The notes beneath the pieces are model-generated. The model did not search any database and was not told the DNA's origin. It worked only from the letters and a program-made list of their open reading frames with translations. Of a stretch of 43,359 bases of DNA, positions 33,980-43,342 are shown piece by piece. Every line of letters begins with the position of its first letter. Position 1 is the stretch's first letter. A program made the translations under genes and the position numbers. Location of the stretch: contig VBFR01000215.1 of NCBI GenBank assembly GCA_005889345.1, forward strand, positions 1 through 43,359, read 5' to 3'. Source of the stretch: Chloroflexota bacterium (GTDB taxonomy: Bacteria; Chloroflexota; Dormibacteria; CF-121).

Positions 33980-36900
33980 CTAGACAGCGACGGCAACCCG
34001 GCCCAGGCGCTCGATCTCGCCCAGGACGTCGAGCAGGCGCTCCTTCCACTGGGCGCCCGCCTGCGTCATCGAGATCCGCACCTTCCCGAAGCGCACGTAG
34101 AGGATCGACCGAAACTGCGACTCGAGTCGTCGCTCGTCACCATTCCAGCCGGCCGGCAAACGCATCACGAGCCAGTCGCCATCAGTCTCGACCGCCGCGA
34201 TCCCCGCGGTGCGGGCGAGCAGCTTGACCCGTAACGCATAGAGAAGGTTGCGCACCGGTGCGGGCGGCTTGCCGAAGCGGTCGGCCAGATTACGGTCGGC
34301 CGACTCGAGGCCCTGTTCGTCTACAACAGCCGCGAGGTCGTGGTAGACCTGCAGCCGAAGTTTCTCGTCGGGCACGTACTCGCGTGGCAGGAAGTGCTCG
34401 ATGGGCAGGTCGAGCGTGAGCCCGGCCGGCATCTCGATAGGCGTCCCGGTCTTTTGCGACTCGACCGCGTCGCGCAGCATCGAGTTGTAGAGCTCGAGGC
34501 CGACGGCCGCAATGGCGCCGTGTTGCTCGACTCCGAGCAGGTTCCCCGCCCCGCGGATCTCGAGATCTTTGAGGGCGAGCTTGAATCCCGATCCCAGGTC
34601 GTGCAGCTCGGAGATGACGTCGAGCCGCTTGTCCGCGTTCTCCGAATGCGAGCGCAGCGGGTTGTAGAGGAAATAGGCATAGGCGCGTTGCCCGGCACGC
34701 CCGACGCGCCCGCGCAGTTGATACAGCTGCGCCAGCCCCATGCGATGGGCGTCGACCACCACGATGGTGTTCGCATTCGGGATGTCGAGCCCCGATTCGA
34801 TGATCGTCGAGCAGACCAGCACGTCGGCCTCGCCCTTGATGAACTTCAGCATCACGTCGGCGAGCGTCGACTCTGGCATCTGCCCATGGCCGACCACTAC
34901 CCGCGCCTGCGGAACCAGCCGCTTGACCCGCTCCTCGGCCTTCTTGATGGTTTGCACCCGGTTGTAGACGTAGAAGACCTGGCCGCCGCGCTGCAGCTCG
35001 CGCTGGATGACCTCTTTGATCAGGTCGTCGTCGTCCGCCGTCACGAAGGTCTTGATGGGCAGGCGCTCCTCGGGCGGCGTCTGGATCACCGATAGGTCGC
35101 GGATGCCGGCAAGCGCCATGTGGAGCGTGCGCGGGATCGGCGTTGCGGACAGTGAGAGGACGTCGACCGAGGCACGGAGCTGCTTGAGCTTCTCCTTCTG
35201 CATCACGCCGAAGCGCTGCTCCTCGTCCAGCACGACCAGGCCGAGGTCCTTGAAGCGCACATCCTTTTGCAGCAGCCGGTGGGTACCGATCACGATGTCG
35301 ACCTCCCCGACCATCAAGCGGCGCAGGACGTCGGTCGCCTCGGCGTCCGAGCGAAAGCGCGACAGCATGTCGACCTTGACCGGGAACGGCTGGAAGCGGT
35401 CGCGGAAGGTGAGGTAGTGCTGCTGCGCGAGCACGGTGGTCGGCACCAGGACAGCCACCTGCTTGCCGTCCATGACGGCCTTGAAGGCGGCGCGCACCGC
35501 GAGCTCCGTCTTGCCAAAGCCAACGTCGCCGCAGAGGAGGCGGTCCATCGGACGCGAGTCCTCCATATCCGCCTTGATCTCCTCCAGCACCCGAACCTGG
35601 TCCGGTGTCTCGTCGTAGGCGAACGACTGCTCGAGCTCCTGCTGCCAGGGCCCGTCCTCCGAAAAGGCATGACCTTCCACGAGCTGCCGCTTCGAATAGA
35701 GGTCGAGCAGGTCGTGCGCGACCTCCTCGACGGATTCGCGCACCTTGCGCTTCGCCCGGTCCCACTCGCCCGTCCCGAGGCGTTGCAACTTCGGCGCCGC
35801 ATCGCCACCGCCGACATATTTCTGAACGCGATCCAGGTGCTCAACCGGCACGTACAGCTTGTCGCCCTCGGCGTACTCGAGCTGCATGTACTCGCGCTCC
35901 TGGCCCTCGTCGCCCATCAGCCGCATGCCGGTGAAGCGCCCGATCCCGTGGTCGACATGGACGATCAAATCGCCGGGCTCGAACTCCAGCTCCCAGGTCG
36001 CCGAGCGCGCCCGCACCACGCCGCGGCGGACCCGCTGGCGCAAGCCGCCGAAGAGGTCGGTGTCGCCGTAGACCTCGAGCTGCTGGGAGGGAACCCGGAA
36101 GCCTTGCGCCACCGGCTGGTTGCCGAGGACGACCAGGCCCGCCGCCAGCGGCGTCTGCGACCAGAGGAACACGCCGCCGGCCGGGTAGACGTCGCGATCC
36201 TCGAGCAGCTCTCGCAACCGCGGTTCCTGCTGGGTCACGATCAAGAGGCGCGATTTCGCGCGGGCGTCCGTCCGCACCCGGTCGGAGAAGGCATCGATCC
36301 GGCCGGCGTAGGCGTCGACCGGCTCGAATCCGAGGTCGAGCGAGCCGAGCTCCGCGCCGCGGGCGACCTCGATTCGGCGCCACCCCCCGGCGGCCTGCCG
36401 CAGGCTCGCGATCGACACCAGGCCCGGTCGCAGTCCGTGCGGCAGCTCGCCCCGCTCGATCTCCACGGCGACCAGCTCCTGGAGTTCCTGCTCGCGTTGT
36501 TCGGCCTGCGTCAGCGATCGCCGCCCGTCGAGGGAGAGGATGAGGGCATCCTCCGGCAGGTGGTCGAACAGCGTCGGCTGCGACGGATCGAGATAGGCCT
36601 GGAAGCCCTCGATGCCATCGAAGTAAGCACCGGAGCGGACTCGCTCGATGTCGGTCAGCCACTGGTCGCGCACCTCTGGAAGGGTGCGACTGAAGTCGAT
36701 CTCGCGCAGCGGCTCGTCCGCGCCCGCCACCGCCTCGGGTGTCAGCATGATTTCCGCCGCCGGGAGGATGCGGGCGCTCGCGATGTCACCCACCGAACCC
36801 TGCGATTCCACCTCGAACTCGCGGAGCGACTCGAGCTCGTCGCCGAAGAATTCGCTGCGGAGTGGCCGCCGCCGGTCGGGTGGGAAGCAATCGAGGATGC

Positions 36901-37432
36901 CGCCGCGCTGGCTGAACTCGCCGCGTCCCTGCACGAGCGCTTCCCGCCGGTATCCCAACGTCGTGAGGCGGCGGACCAGGTCGTCGACCGCGTACGTTTG
37001 CCCGGGCTTGAGCGTGAAGGCCCAGCGTCCCAGCGCCTGAGCCGCCAGCGTCGGTCGCGTCATGGCCGCCCAGGAGGTAAAGCACACCACGGGTTCGCCG
37101 GCGCCGAGCGCGTCGATCGCCTCGAGCCGGCGCCGCACAGTCTCCTCATCGGGAGCGAGGCGATCAAAGGGAAGCGTCTCGACGGCCGGAAACACGACGG
37201 TCCGCACGTCCTCTCGGAACCAGGCCCCGGCTTCCTGGAACGACCCTTCCGGGTCGGGCACGAGCGCGAGCAGCGGCCGCCGGGCTCGCCTCGCCAGCCA
37301 CGCTGCGAAGACCGGCAACGCGCTGGAGGGAAGCCCGTGGGCGTCGAGGCTGCCGACGGGCGCGTTCCACCACGCCTCGAGCCGGTCACGGGCCGGGAGG
37401 CCGTCGAGCAATTCGAGCAGGGTCTGCGTCAT
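33980..37432 (-). CDS. mfd: Transcription-repair coupling factor Mfd
   Basis: 1150 residues from ATG 37432 (a TTG at 37450 is less likely). Mfd removes RNA polymerase stalled at lesions and recruits UvrA. Layout: UvrB-like N-terminal domains (1 to about 330), CarD-like RNAP-interaction domain (about 470-540, GDLIVHVDHGIGRFTGM), helicase with GDVGFGKTELA (near 637), DEEQRFGV (near 732) and LSATPIPRTLHMAL, then the TRCF C-terminal domain. A weak upstream promoter (TTGACG, 15-bp spacer, TAAGCT) lies near 37491-37517 on the minus strand. Confidence 0.97.
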   Translation of the reverse strand: MTQTLLELLDGLPARDRLEAWWNAPVGSLDAHGLPSSALPVFAAWLARRARRPLLALVPDPEGSFQEAGAWFREDVRTVVFPAVETLPFDRLAPDEETVRRRLEAIDALGAGEPVVCFTSWAAMTRPTLAAQALGRWAFTLKPGQTYAVDDLVRRLTTLGYRREALVQGRGEFSQRGGILDCFPPDRRRPLRSEFFGDELESLREFEVESQGSVGDIASARILPAAEIMLTPEAVAGADEPLREIDFSRTLPEVRDQWLTDIERVRSGAYFDGIEGFQAYLDPSQPTLFDHLPEDALILSLDGRRSLTQAEQREQELQELVAVEIERGELPHGLRPGLVSIASLRQAAGGWRRIEVARGAELGSLDLGFEPVDAYAGRIDAFSDRVRTDARAKSRLLIVTQQEPRLRELLEDRDVYPAGGVFLWSQTPLAAGLVVLGNQPVAQGFRVPSQQLEVYGDTDLFGGLRQRVRRGVVRARSATWELEFEPGDLIVHVDHGIGRFTGMRLMGDEGQEREYMQLEYAEGDKLYVPVEHLDRVQKYVGGGDAAPKLQRLGTGEWDRAKRKVRESVEEVAHDLLDLYSKRQLVEGHAFSEDGPWQQELEQSFAYDETPDQVRVLEEIKADMEDSRPMDRLLCGDVGFGKTELAVRAAFKAVMDGKQVAVLVPTTVLAQQHYLTFRDRFQPFPVKVDMLSRFRSDAEATDVLRRLMVGEVDIVIGTHRLLQKDVRFKDLGLVVLDEEQRFGVMQKEKLKQLRASVDVLSLSATPIPRTLHMALAGIRDLSVIQTPPEERLPIKTFVTADDDDLIKEVIQRELQRGGQVFYVYNRVQTIKKAEERVKRLVPQARVVVGHGQMPESTLADVMLKFIKGEADVLVCSTIIESGLDIPNANTIVVVDAHRMGLAQLYQLRGRVGRAGQRAYAYFLYNPLRSHSENADKRLDVISELHDLGSGFKLALKDLEIRGAGNLLGVEQHGAIAAVGLELYNSMLRDAVESQKTGTPIEMPAGLTLDLPIEHFLPREYVPDEKLRLQVYHDLAAVVDEQGLESADRNLADRFGKPPAPVRNLLYALRVKLLARTAGIAAVETDGDWLVMRLPAGWNGDERRLESQFRSILYVRFGKVRISMTQAGAQWKERLLDVLGEIERLGRVAVAV

Positions 37433-37535
37433 CGATTTCGAACCATGCAAAAATGCGCCCTCGGCACCGTGCCGGGGCGTTCGCTGGTCAGCTTACCATC
37501 GGGTCGGCAGCGTCAAACGCATCGAGTCTGATGTC

Positions 37536-38129
37536 TCAGCGGCGGCGCATCGTGTACCAGTGCGAGCTAAAGGGATCGGTGCCCGGCCTCGCCTCGACGA
37601 GGTCGAACGCGGAAAATCGTGCGCGCACCTCATCGGGCGTGACCCCCCTGGGAAAAAATCGAGGCCGCCGCTGCGCGGACTGCCGCCCGAACGCGTAGAG
37701 CAAGAAGGTCCCCCCGGATCGCGCCATCCGCGTGACCTCGAGCGCGTAGACCGGCTGTGCCGCCTCCGGCAGCGAGTGGAAGCATCCCTGGTCGAAGAGC
37801 AGCTCGAAGCCCGGCTCGATCGGATACTCGTGGAGCCGGGTCACGTCGCCGACGAGGAACGCGATCGGCAGCCGGGCGGTCGCTGCCTTTGCGCGAGCGG
37901 TGCGAATCGCCCTGGGGACGAAGTCGACACCGGTCACGTCCCAACCATGGCCCGCCATATAGACCGTGGTGGTTCCAGTCCCGCATCCGAGGTCGAGCGC
38001 CCGACCAACTGGGAGGCGGCGCGCACCCTCGATGACCTCGATCAACTCCGGCGGCGAAACGCCGCGATCCCACGGCGTCCAACCGCGCCGGTACATCAAC
38101 CGAAAGCGGAGATTGGTGAAGAAGCTCAT
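37536..38129 (-). CDS. Class I methyltransferase (TPMT/TehB-like)
   Basis: 197 residues from ATG 38129. It has the WTPWDRGVSPPELIEVI opening shared with thiopurine-methyltransferase-like and TehB-like proteins, motif I ALDLGCGTGTTTVYMA (about 44-59), VTGVDFVPRAIRTARAKA, and FDQGCFHSLP before strand 5. Substrate unknown. The upstream frame to 38213 is probably not coding. It lies between mfd and a D,D-carboxypeptidase gene, all on the same strand. Confidence 0.82.
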   Translation of the reverse strand: MSFFTNLRFRLMYRRGWTPWDRGVSPPELIEVIEGARRLPVGRALDLGCGTGTTTVYMAGHGWDVTGVDFVPRAIRTARAKAATARLPIAFLVGDVTRLHEYPIEPGFELLFDQGCFHSLPEAAQPVYALEVTRMARSGGTFLLYAFGRQSAQRRPRFFPRGVTPDEVRARFSAFDLVEARPGTDPFSSHWYTMRRR

Positions 38130-38166
38130 CGCGGGTTCTGCAGGCCAGCTTAGGGCCACCCGGCAT

Positions 38167-39021
38167 TTAGGACGAGCCGGCGAAGCCGTAATCGAGCAAC
38201 GCGGCGGCTTCATCGAAGATCCGTGGGGAGGCCAGTAGGACCACCATGAGGTGCCGGCCGTCGCGAGTCGCGGTGGCGATCAGACAGCCTCCCGCGTGCC
38301 CGGTCCAGCCGGTCTTGAGCCCCGTCGCGCCGGGATATTTTCGGACCAGCTCGTTGAGATTGTAGAGGCTATAGGCGTGGTGGGTAGCGGTCGCCGGCAA
38401 TGTCAGGCTGGGCGTTGCGGCCATCGCCGCAACATCCGGAAACCGCCGCATCAACTCGGCCGCTGCCCTGGCCAGATCGGCTACCGACGTGTAGTGGCCG
38501 GGATCGTCCAGACCGATCGGATTGACGAAGTGCGTGTCGGTCATGCCGAGCCCGGCCGCGCGGGCGTTCATGAGTGCGACGAACGTCGCTCGCGGCATAG
38601 CGGCCTCGGACAAGGTGATCGCGGCGTCGTTGCCGGAATTCAGGAAGAGCCCGTAGAGGAGCTCGCGCACCGTCAGCCGCTCGCCGGCGCGCAGTCCCAT
38701 TCGGGTCGAATCCCAGGGGAGTTGGTTGATCGATACGGGGACCGTCACCGCCTGGTCGAGGCGAAGATGGTCGAGAGCGACGAGCGCGGTGACGACCTTG
38801 GTGAGACTGGCCGGCGCGTGGCGTCCGTGCGGATCGAGCTGAAACAGGGTCTTGCCGGTATCGAGGTCGAGCAAAATGGCCGAGCGCGCCTTGATGACCG
38901 GCGGTGGCGGCGCCGTAGGGGCTAGCTCGTAGAGCTCGACCGCCGCTGGCCCGGTGGCCGGTAGGTGCGATTGGGTGGTTACGGGCATCAGCAACGCCAG
39001 CAGGAGTAGCCAGATCGGCAT
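38167..39021 (-). CDS. D-alanyl-D-alanine carboxypeptidase (peptidase S11)
   Basis: 284 residues from ATG 39021, beginning with a hydrophobic export signal (MPIWLLLLALLM). All three penicillin-binding motifs are present: SLTK (S72, K75), SGN (129-131) and KTG (235-237). It trims the terminal D-Ala from peptidoglycan stem peptides outside the membrane. It lacks the C-terminal PBP5-like beta domain and amphipathic anchor, ending soon after the penicillin-binding domain, so it is a short DacF-like form that may stay anchored through its N-terminus. Confidence 0.9.
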   Translation of the reverse strand: MPIWLLLLALLMPVTTQSHLPATGPAAVELYELAPTAPPPPVIKARSAILLDLDTGKTLFQLDPHGRHAPASLTKVVTALVALDHLRLDQAVTVPVSINQLPWDSTRMGLRAGERLTVRELLYGLFLNSGNDAAITLSEAAMPRATFVALMNARAAGLGMTDTHFVNPIGLDDPGHYTSVADLARAAAELMRRFPDVAAMAATPSLTLPATATHHAYSLYNLNELVRKYPGATGLKTGWTGHAGGCLIATATRDGRHLMVVLLASPRIFDEAAALLDYGFAGSS

Positions 39022-39095
39022 CTGCGCATCAAAGAACCATGGGGCACGCGATGACGCAAGGGCCGGGCGGCCCAACGACGTCGCGGCGATCCGGC

Positions 39096-40292
39096 TCAGG
39101 CGGCGGCCGCCGCGTCTTCTCGAACGTCGAGGTCTGAGTCGTCGTCGGTGACACCCTGGGCGGCAGCCGCAGCCGGCTGGCGCAGCATCAGCATCGCCAC
39201 GAACCAGGCCATGCCGATCGCGATCAAGATGTCGCCCGCGCTGGCGATGCCGGGAAACGGCGGCGGCAACGTGAAGCGATCGTCCAACCAGGCAAAGTTC
39301 GTAAGCGGACCGGCGAGGGCGTAGGTGTCAGCTCGACTGTTCACCGCCGCCAGGACATCGTGCCCTTCGACCGGCATTCGTCCCCCATTCGCGGCCCGGA
39401 CGACCTCGTTACAGTAGGCGCCGAGCGCGCCGCAGGCGATCGGATAGATCTGCCGCCAGACCGCCCAGATGCCGGCGGTGACCGCCAGCCCGAGTGGGAG
39501 CAACCAGGAGAGCGGGCCCGGCGTGAACTCGCTGAGGACGAGGACCGCGCCGACCGCCACCAGTGGCCGAACCGGGACCGGCGCGCCCGGCGCGAGGACT
39601 CGGCTGGCCCGGCCGCCGAAGATGAAACCCGCGAAGATGCCGCCGACCGTGACGAGCGCGCCGTCCGCAACCTTCAGCGCAGCCGGCTCGAGCCAGGAAG
39701 TGCGCCAGGCGAGAGCGAGCATGGCGCCAGCGGTAAGCATCGAAATCGCCAGCCGCCGATGGAGCGCAAAGGCACTCCCGAAATCGGTGCTGGTCATGGT
39801 GGCCTGCAGGCGGGCGCTGAGCGCCGGTCCGAGCGCGTAATAGACAGCCATCAACGCCCCGGTCGCCGCCAGGAAATGCGGCGTGTCACCGAAGCCGACC
39901 AGCCGGAACGTGAACGCCCCGATGACGGCGGCGAGGACCCACTGCGCGGTGGCCGTCAGCTGAGTCGACCATGTCTGGCCCTTCAGCAGGCTGCCGAGCG
40001 GTGCCGCCACGAGCGCCACGAGGAGGGTGACTTCGGGATGCCGCCGGAACACGATGATGGCAGCCAGCAGGGTGATCTTGGGCAGCTCACCCCAGCGGGC
40101 ATCGTCCTTCGAGCCCAGCAGGAAGTCGTCGACGATGCACATGCCCATAAAGCTGATCCAGACCCAGGGGGCCGGGTAGGGCTGGGCCGGCAGTACCCAG
40201 CCCCCGATGGCGGCGAGCAGCGCGACCAGAGCCGCGACCCACAGCAGGGCGCGAATCGACCGAGCGTTCACCCGACGCTGTAGGAAACTCAA
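39096..40292 (-). CDS. Polytopic membrane protein with DUF5317-like C-terminus
   Basis: 398 residues from TTG 40292. Residues 1-260 hold about eight hydrophobic segments. The C-terminal part (about 265-375) has the DUF5317 pattern as I remember it: a helix, NGGRMPVEGHDV, a polar stretch with DRFTLPPPFPGIASAGDILIAIGMAWF, and a D/A-rich tail. Function unknown. The N-terminal part resembles the membrane portion of some sensor proteins, but no signalling output domain follows. Divergent from pth by 61 bp. Confidence 0.7.
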   Translation of the reverse strand: MSFLQRRVNARSIRALLWVAALVALLAAIGGWVLPAQPYPAPWVWISFMGMCIVDDFLLGSKDDARWGELPKITLLAAIIVFRRHPEVTLLVALVAAPLGSLLKGQTWSTQLTATAQWVLAAVIGAFTFRLVGFGDTPHFLAATGALMAVYYALGPALSARLQATMTSTDFGSAFALHRRLAISMLTAGAMLALAWRTSWLEPAALKVADGALVTVGGIFAGFIFGGRASRVLAPGAPVPVRPLVAVGAVLVLSEFTPGPLSWLLPLGLAVTAGIWAVWRQIYPIACGALGAYCNEVVRAANGGRMPVEGHDVLAAVNSRADTYALAGPLTNFAWLDDRFTLPPPFPGIASAGDILIAIGMAWFVAMLMLRQPAAAAAQGVTDDDSDLDVREDAAAAA

Positions 40293-40353
40293 GGCTGGCG
40301 AGAGTGCAACGCAGCGGCGGGCTCGCCTTTTGCGTGCTTTACGCTACGGGGCG

Positions 40354-40950
40354 ATGTTCCGCCGCAAACCGGCCCTCCCGGCGCCGTCGGACCGCTGGCT
40401 CGTGATCGGGCTGGGCAATCCGGGCCGCGAATACGAGCGCTCCCGGCACAACATGGGCTTCCTGGTGATCGACGAGCTGGCTCGCCGCCACGGCGCCCGC
40501 GTGACCGATCGGGCCGCCAGGTCCCTGACGGGTCGCGTCCGCCTGGGTGATCGCGAGCTGGTCCTCGCCAAGCCGCAGACCATGATGAATCTCTCCGGGG
40601 TGGCGGCCAAAGCCCTGCGCGCAAAGTACGGAGTCCCCCTCGAGCGCACTCTGGTCATCCACGACGAGCTCGACCTCCCCTTCGGCCGGCTGCGCATCCG
40701 CAAGGGCGGGAGCTCCGCCGGCAACCACGGCATGGACTCGCTAATCGCCTCCTTTGGCAGCAAGGATTTCATCCGGTTCCGGGTGGGGATCGGCCGTCCG
40801 CCGGGCAACGGCGTCGACTACGTGTTGAGCCCTTTCACCGCCGCCGAGCAAGCCCAGGTCCCCGACGTCGCGTCCCGGGTCGCTGACGCCGTCCTCGTCA
40901 CGATCGACCAGGGTCTCGAGCGCGCGATGACCGAGTTCAATCGGATCTAG
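40354..40950 (+). CDS. pth: Peptidyl-tRNA hydrolase
   Basis: 198 residues from ATG 40354. It recycles peptidyl-tRNA released from ribosomes. Catalytic-site landmarks: VIGLGNPGREYERSRHNMGF (N22, H32), QTMMNLSG (N79), VIHDELDLPFG (D104) and the GGSSAGNHGMDSL segment (N124). The open frame upstream to 40207 is antisense to the neighbouring membrane gene and not included. The 3' end overlaps the convergent MFS gene by 14 bp. In Bacillus pth is close to mfd on the same strand; here it is inverted and separated by three genes. Confidence 0.95.
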   Translation: MFRRKPALPAPSDRWLVIGLGNPGREYERSRHNMGFLVIDELARRHGARVTDRAARSLTGRVRLGDRELVLAKPQTMMNLSGVAAKALRAKYGVPLERTLVIHDELDLPFGRLRIRKGGSSAGNHGMDSLIASFGSKDFIRFRVGIGRPPGNGVDYVLSPFTAAEQAQVPDVASRVADAVLVTIDQGLERAMTEFNRI

Positions 40951-42133
40951 AGAGGAAGAAGACCAGGACAGCGAGGCCAGCCAATGCCGTCAGTGCTCCG
41001 CCGAGCCAGACTGCGGCGGACGGACCCAGGAAGTGGGCGACGATGGCGGCGAAGACATTGCCGATCGGCGTCACCCCGATGAACAGCATCGAGTAGAGGC
41101 TGACCATACGACCCTGCATGCGGTCGGGAGAGCGCAGCTGCACGAACGTGTTGGTGCCGATCGAGTAGACGGCGAACGACCATCCGATCACCAGCAGCAA
41201 CAGGACCGCCTGGGTGAAGTCGGGGATGACCAGGAACAACAACTCCATGCCGGCGAAGAGCAGCGCGCCCATCACGATCCGGCGCGGCTCGAGCAGGAAG
41301 CTGCCGGCGAACGTCATGGTGAGCGCGCCGACCAGCGACCCTACCCCCTGTGCCGCAAACAGATAGCCGAGCGTGTCCGCGTTGGCGTGCAGGACGATGC
41401 GGGTAAACAAGGGCAGCACCAGGTTGAAGTTCGCGCCGAAGGTGCCGGCCACGAACAGCAGCGCAAACAGCCCGGCGAGAGCCGGCGTCTGGGCGACGTA
41501 GCGGAACGCCTCGGCGATGAGCTGCAACGCCGTCTGCGGGGGCCCGGCGGTCAGCGGCCGGCGGCGGATGGTGAGCAGCGCCGCGATCACGCCCAGGTAG
41601 GTGATGGCATTGATCCAGAAGCAGGCCGCCACGCCGAGCGTCGCGATCACGATGCCCCCCAGCGCCGGCCCGACGATGCGGGCGAGGTTGAAGGCGATGG
41701 AGTTCAGCGCCACCGCACTGACCAATTCGCCCCGACCGACCATCTCGAGAACCGTCGCCTGGCGAGCGGGGAAGTAGAGCGCCTGGTTCACCCCCAGGGC
41801 CGCGGCCAGCAACAGGACGATGGGCAACGTGATGATGTGCGTGGCCGTGAGCCCGGCATACAGGGCGGCGCCGGCCAGCGAAACGAACTGCGTGAGCAAC
41901 AGCACGTCTCGATGGGCAAAGCGATCGACCAGCGTTCCCGCGTACAGGCCGAAGATCAAGACCGGGCCGTAGCTGAAGGCGCCAAAGAGCGCGAGCGCCA
42001 GGGCCGAGTTATGCGAAAGCTGAAGGACGAGCCAGGCGCCGGCCACCGATTGCATCCAGGTGCCGACCAGCGACACCGCCTGCCCGATGAAATAGCGGCG
42101 AAACTCGGGGTACTGGAGCGCGGAAACCTGCAC
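40937..42133 (-). CDS. MFS exporter (EntS/MFS_3 type)
   Basis: 398 residues with about 12 TM helices. It begins LQYPEFRRYFIGQAVSLVGTWMQSVAGAWL, the common opening of EntS-like drug/siderophore exporters, and has the loop motif GTLVDRFAHRDVLL. Proton-driven export of a small molecule; substrate unknown. GTG 42133 is used; the frame also continues upstream to a CTG that would give a start reading LSTIATPTAIEP, without any Shine-Dalgarno. Confidence 0.88.
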   Translation of the reverse strand: MQVSALQYPEFRRYFIGQAVSLVGTWMQSVAGAWLVLQLSHNSALALALFGAFSYGPVLIFGLYAGTLVDRFAHRDVLLLTQFVSLAGAALYAGLTATHIITLPIVLLLAAALGVNQALYFPARQATVLEMVGRGELVSAVALNSIAFNLARIVGPALGGIVIATLGVAACFWINAITYLGVIAALLTIRRRPLTAGPPQTALQLIAEAFRYVAQTPALAGLFALLFVAGTFGANFNLVLPLFTRIVLHANADTLGYLFAAQGVGSLVGALTMTFAGSFLLEPRRIVMGALLFAGMELLFLVIPDFTQAVLLLLVIGWSFAVYSIGTNTFVQLRSPDRMQGRMVSLYSMLFIGVTPIGNVFAAIVAHFLGPSAAVWLGGALTALAGLAVLVFFLSRSD

Positions 42134-42205
42134 GACCGCGCGACGGCGCGGCTCGATGGCAGTCGGAGTGGCGATAGTGCTCAGTTTACTTGCGTATGCC
42201 CGAGG

Positions 42206-43342
42206 TCAGACGGCGACCAGGGCCTGCATCAGTTCGGTGAACTGCGCCGTGGCCTGCGCTTGCGCGTGATGAATGACGATCGGCATCCGTCGTTTGCTCG
42301 CGGCGGAAAACTCGTCGCGCTGGTAAAGGATCATCGCCGCCACTTCCAGCTTCAGGGCCGCCGCCACTTCGGTCCGGCTCAGCTGCAGGCTGCCGTGCGC
42401 GTTCGAGATGACGAGCCGGATGCGGTGACTCAGAATGCCGGTCTCGTGGAGCCGCTCGAGGAACTGCCGGGTGAGCTCCACGCCGATGATTTCCGGTTCG
42501 ACGACGACCAGGATGGCGTCGGCCTCGCGCAGCAGCGGCGGTGCGAACGGCGACGGCTGGTTCCCGAGATCGACGACGATGGTTTGCGCCAGCCCACGTA
42601 AGGAGGTGGCGAAGTCGCTGATCGCGGTCGAAGGGATGTCGCGGTACGCGGAGTCGCGGCGCACGCCGGGCAGCAGCCGGAGCGGCACCTGCGGGTTTCG
42701 CATCAGGTAGTTCGAGAGGCGATGGGCGCTCGCCGCGCCGTCGCTGAGGACCTCGCCCCAGGCCCAGCGATCGGGAACCTCGATGTTCAGCATGCTGCCC
42801 AGGGTGCCGACCGGGACCGCCAGGTCGGCGAGCACGACCGCGTCGGCGCCTTTGCCACCAGCGTGCAAGGCAGCCAGGTTCATGGCGACGGTGCTGGTGC
42901 CGATCCCACCCTTGGCGCCGGCAACGACGGTGAGGCGCCCACGCGCCTGCGCTCCCCGCTGCCGAAGCCGCGCCCCGCGCTCGAGCATCACCTTGAGACG
43001 CGTCACCAGTTCGCGCGATTCGACCGGCTTGACGAGGTAATCGTCGGCGCCGAGCTCGAGCGCCCGGACCTTGCCATCGAGTTCGTCGAGAACCGAGAGC
43101 ACGACGATCTGGACATCGGCGCCCGCCGGGCCGTTGCGAATCCGCTCGCACACCATGAAGCCGTCGACCCCCGGCATCATCAGGTCGACGAGGACCAGAT
43201 CGGGGCGCTCCTTCTCGACCAGCGCGACGCCCTCGTCGCCATCGGCGGCCGCCTGCACGTCGAAGCCGGCCGTACCGAGCAGCGTCTGCAAGTAGGCGCG
43301 GTTCGGGGCCTCGTCGTCGATGACCGCGATGCGCCCCGTCAC
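42206..43342 (-). CDS. CpaE-like response-regulator receiver / MinD-type ATPase
   Basis: 378 residues from GTG 43342. N-terminal receiver domain: acidic pair D9/D10, phospho-acceptor D53 in VDLMMP, K105 in LVKPV. Then a MinD/ParA-type ATPase with deviant Walker A KGGIGTST (about 145-152), LADLAVPVGTLGSMLNI and VVDLGNQPSP. This is the TadZ/CpaE layout that positions Tad/Flp pilus machinery at the cell pole. Pilus genes would be expected beyond the right edge of the window; none are inside it. Confidence 0.88.
   Translation of the reverse strand: MTGRIAVIDDEAPNRAYLQTLLGTAGFDVQAAADGDEGVALVEKERPDLVLVDLMMPGVDGFMVCERIRNGPAGADVQIVVLSVLDELDGKVRALELGADDYLVKPVESRELVTRLKVMLERGARLRQRGAQARGRLTVVAGAKGGIGTSTVAMNLAALHAGGKGADAVVLADLAVPVGTLGSMLNIEVPDRWAWGEVLSDGAASAHRLSNYLMRNPQVPLRLLPGVRRDSAYRDIPSTAISDFATSLRGLAQTIVVDLGNQPSPFAPPLLREADAILVVVEPEIIGVELTRQFLERLHETGILSHRIRLVISNAHGSLQLSRTEVAAALKLEVAAMILYQRDEFSAASKRRMPIVIHHAQAQATAQFTELMQALVAV

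Noticed and set aside
35267-37531. 754-codon plus-strand ORF opposite mfd
   Set aside because: Shadow of mfd; no start signal and no domain signature.
41033-42601. 522-codon plus-strand ORF opposite the MFS gene and cpaE-like gene
   Set aside because: Spans two real genes on the other strand and is dominated by Q/R/D/G as expected from reversed membrane-protein codons.
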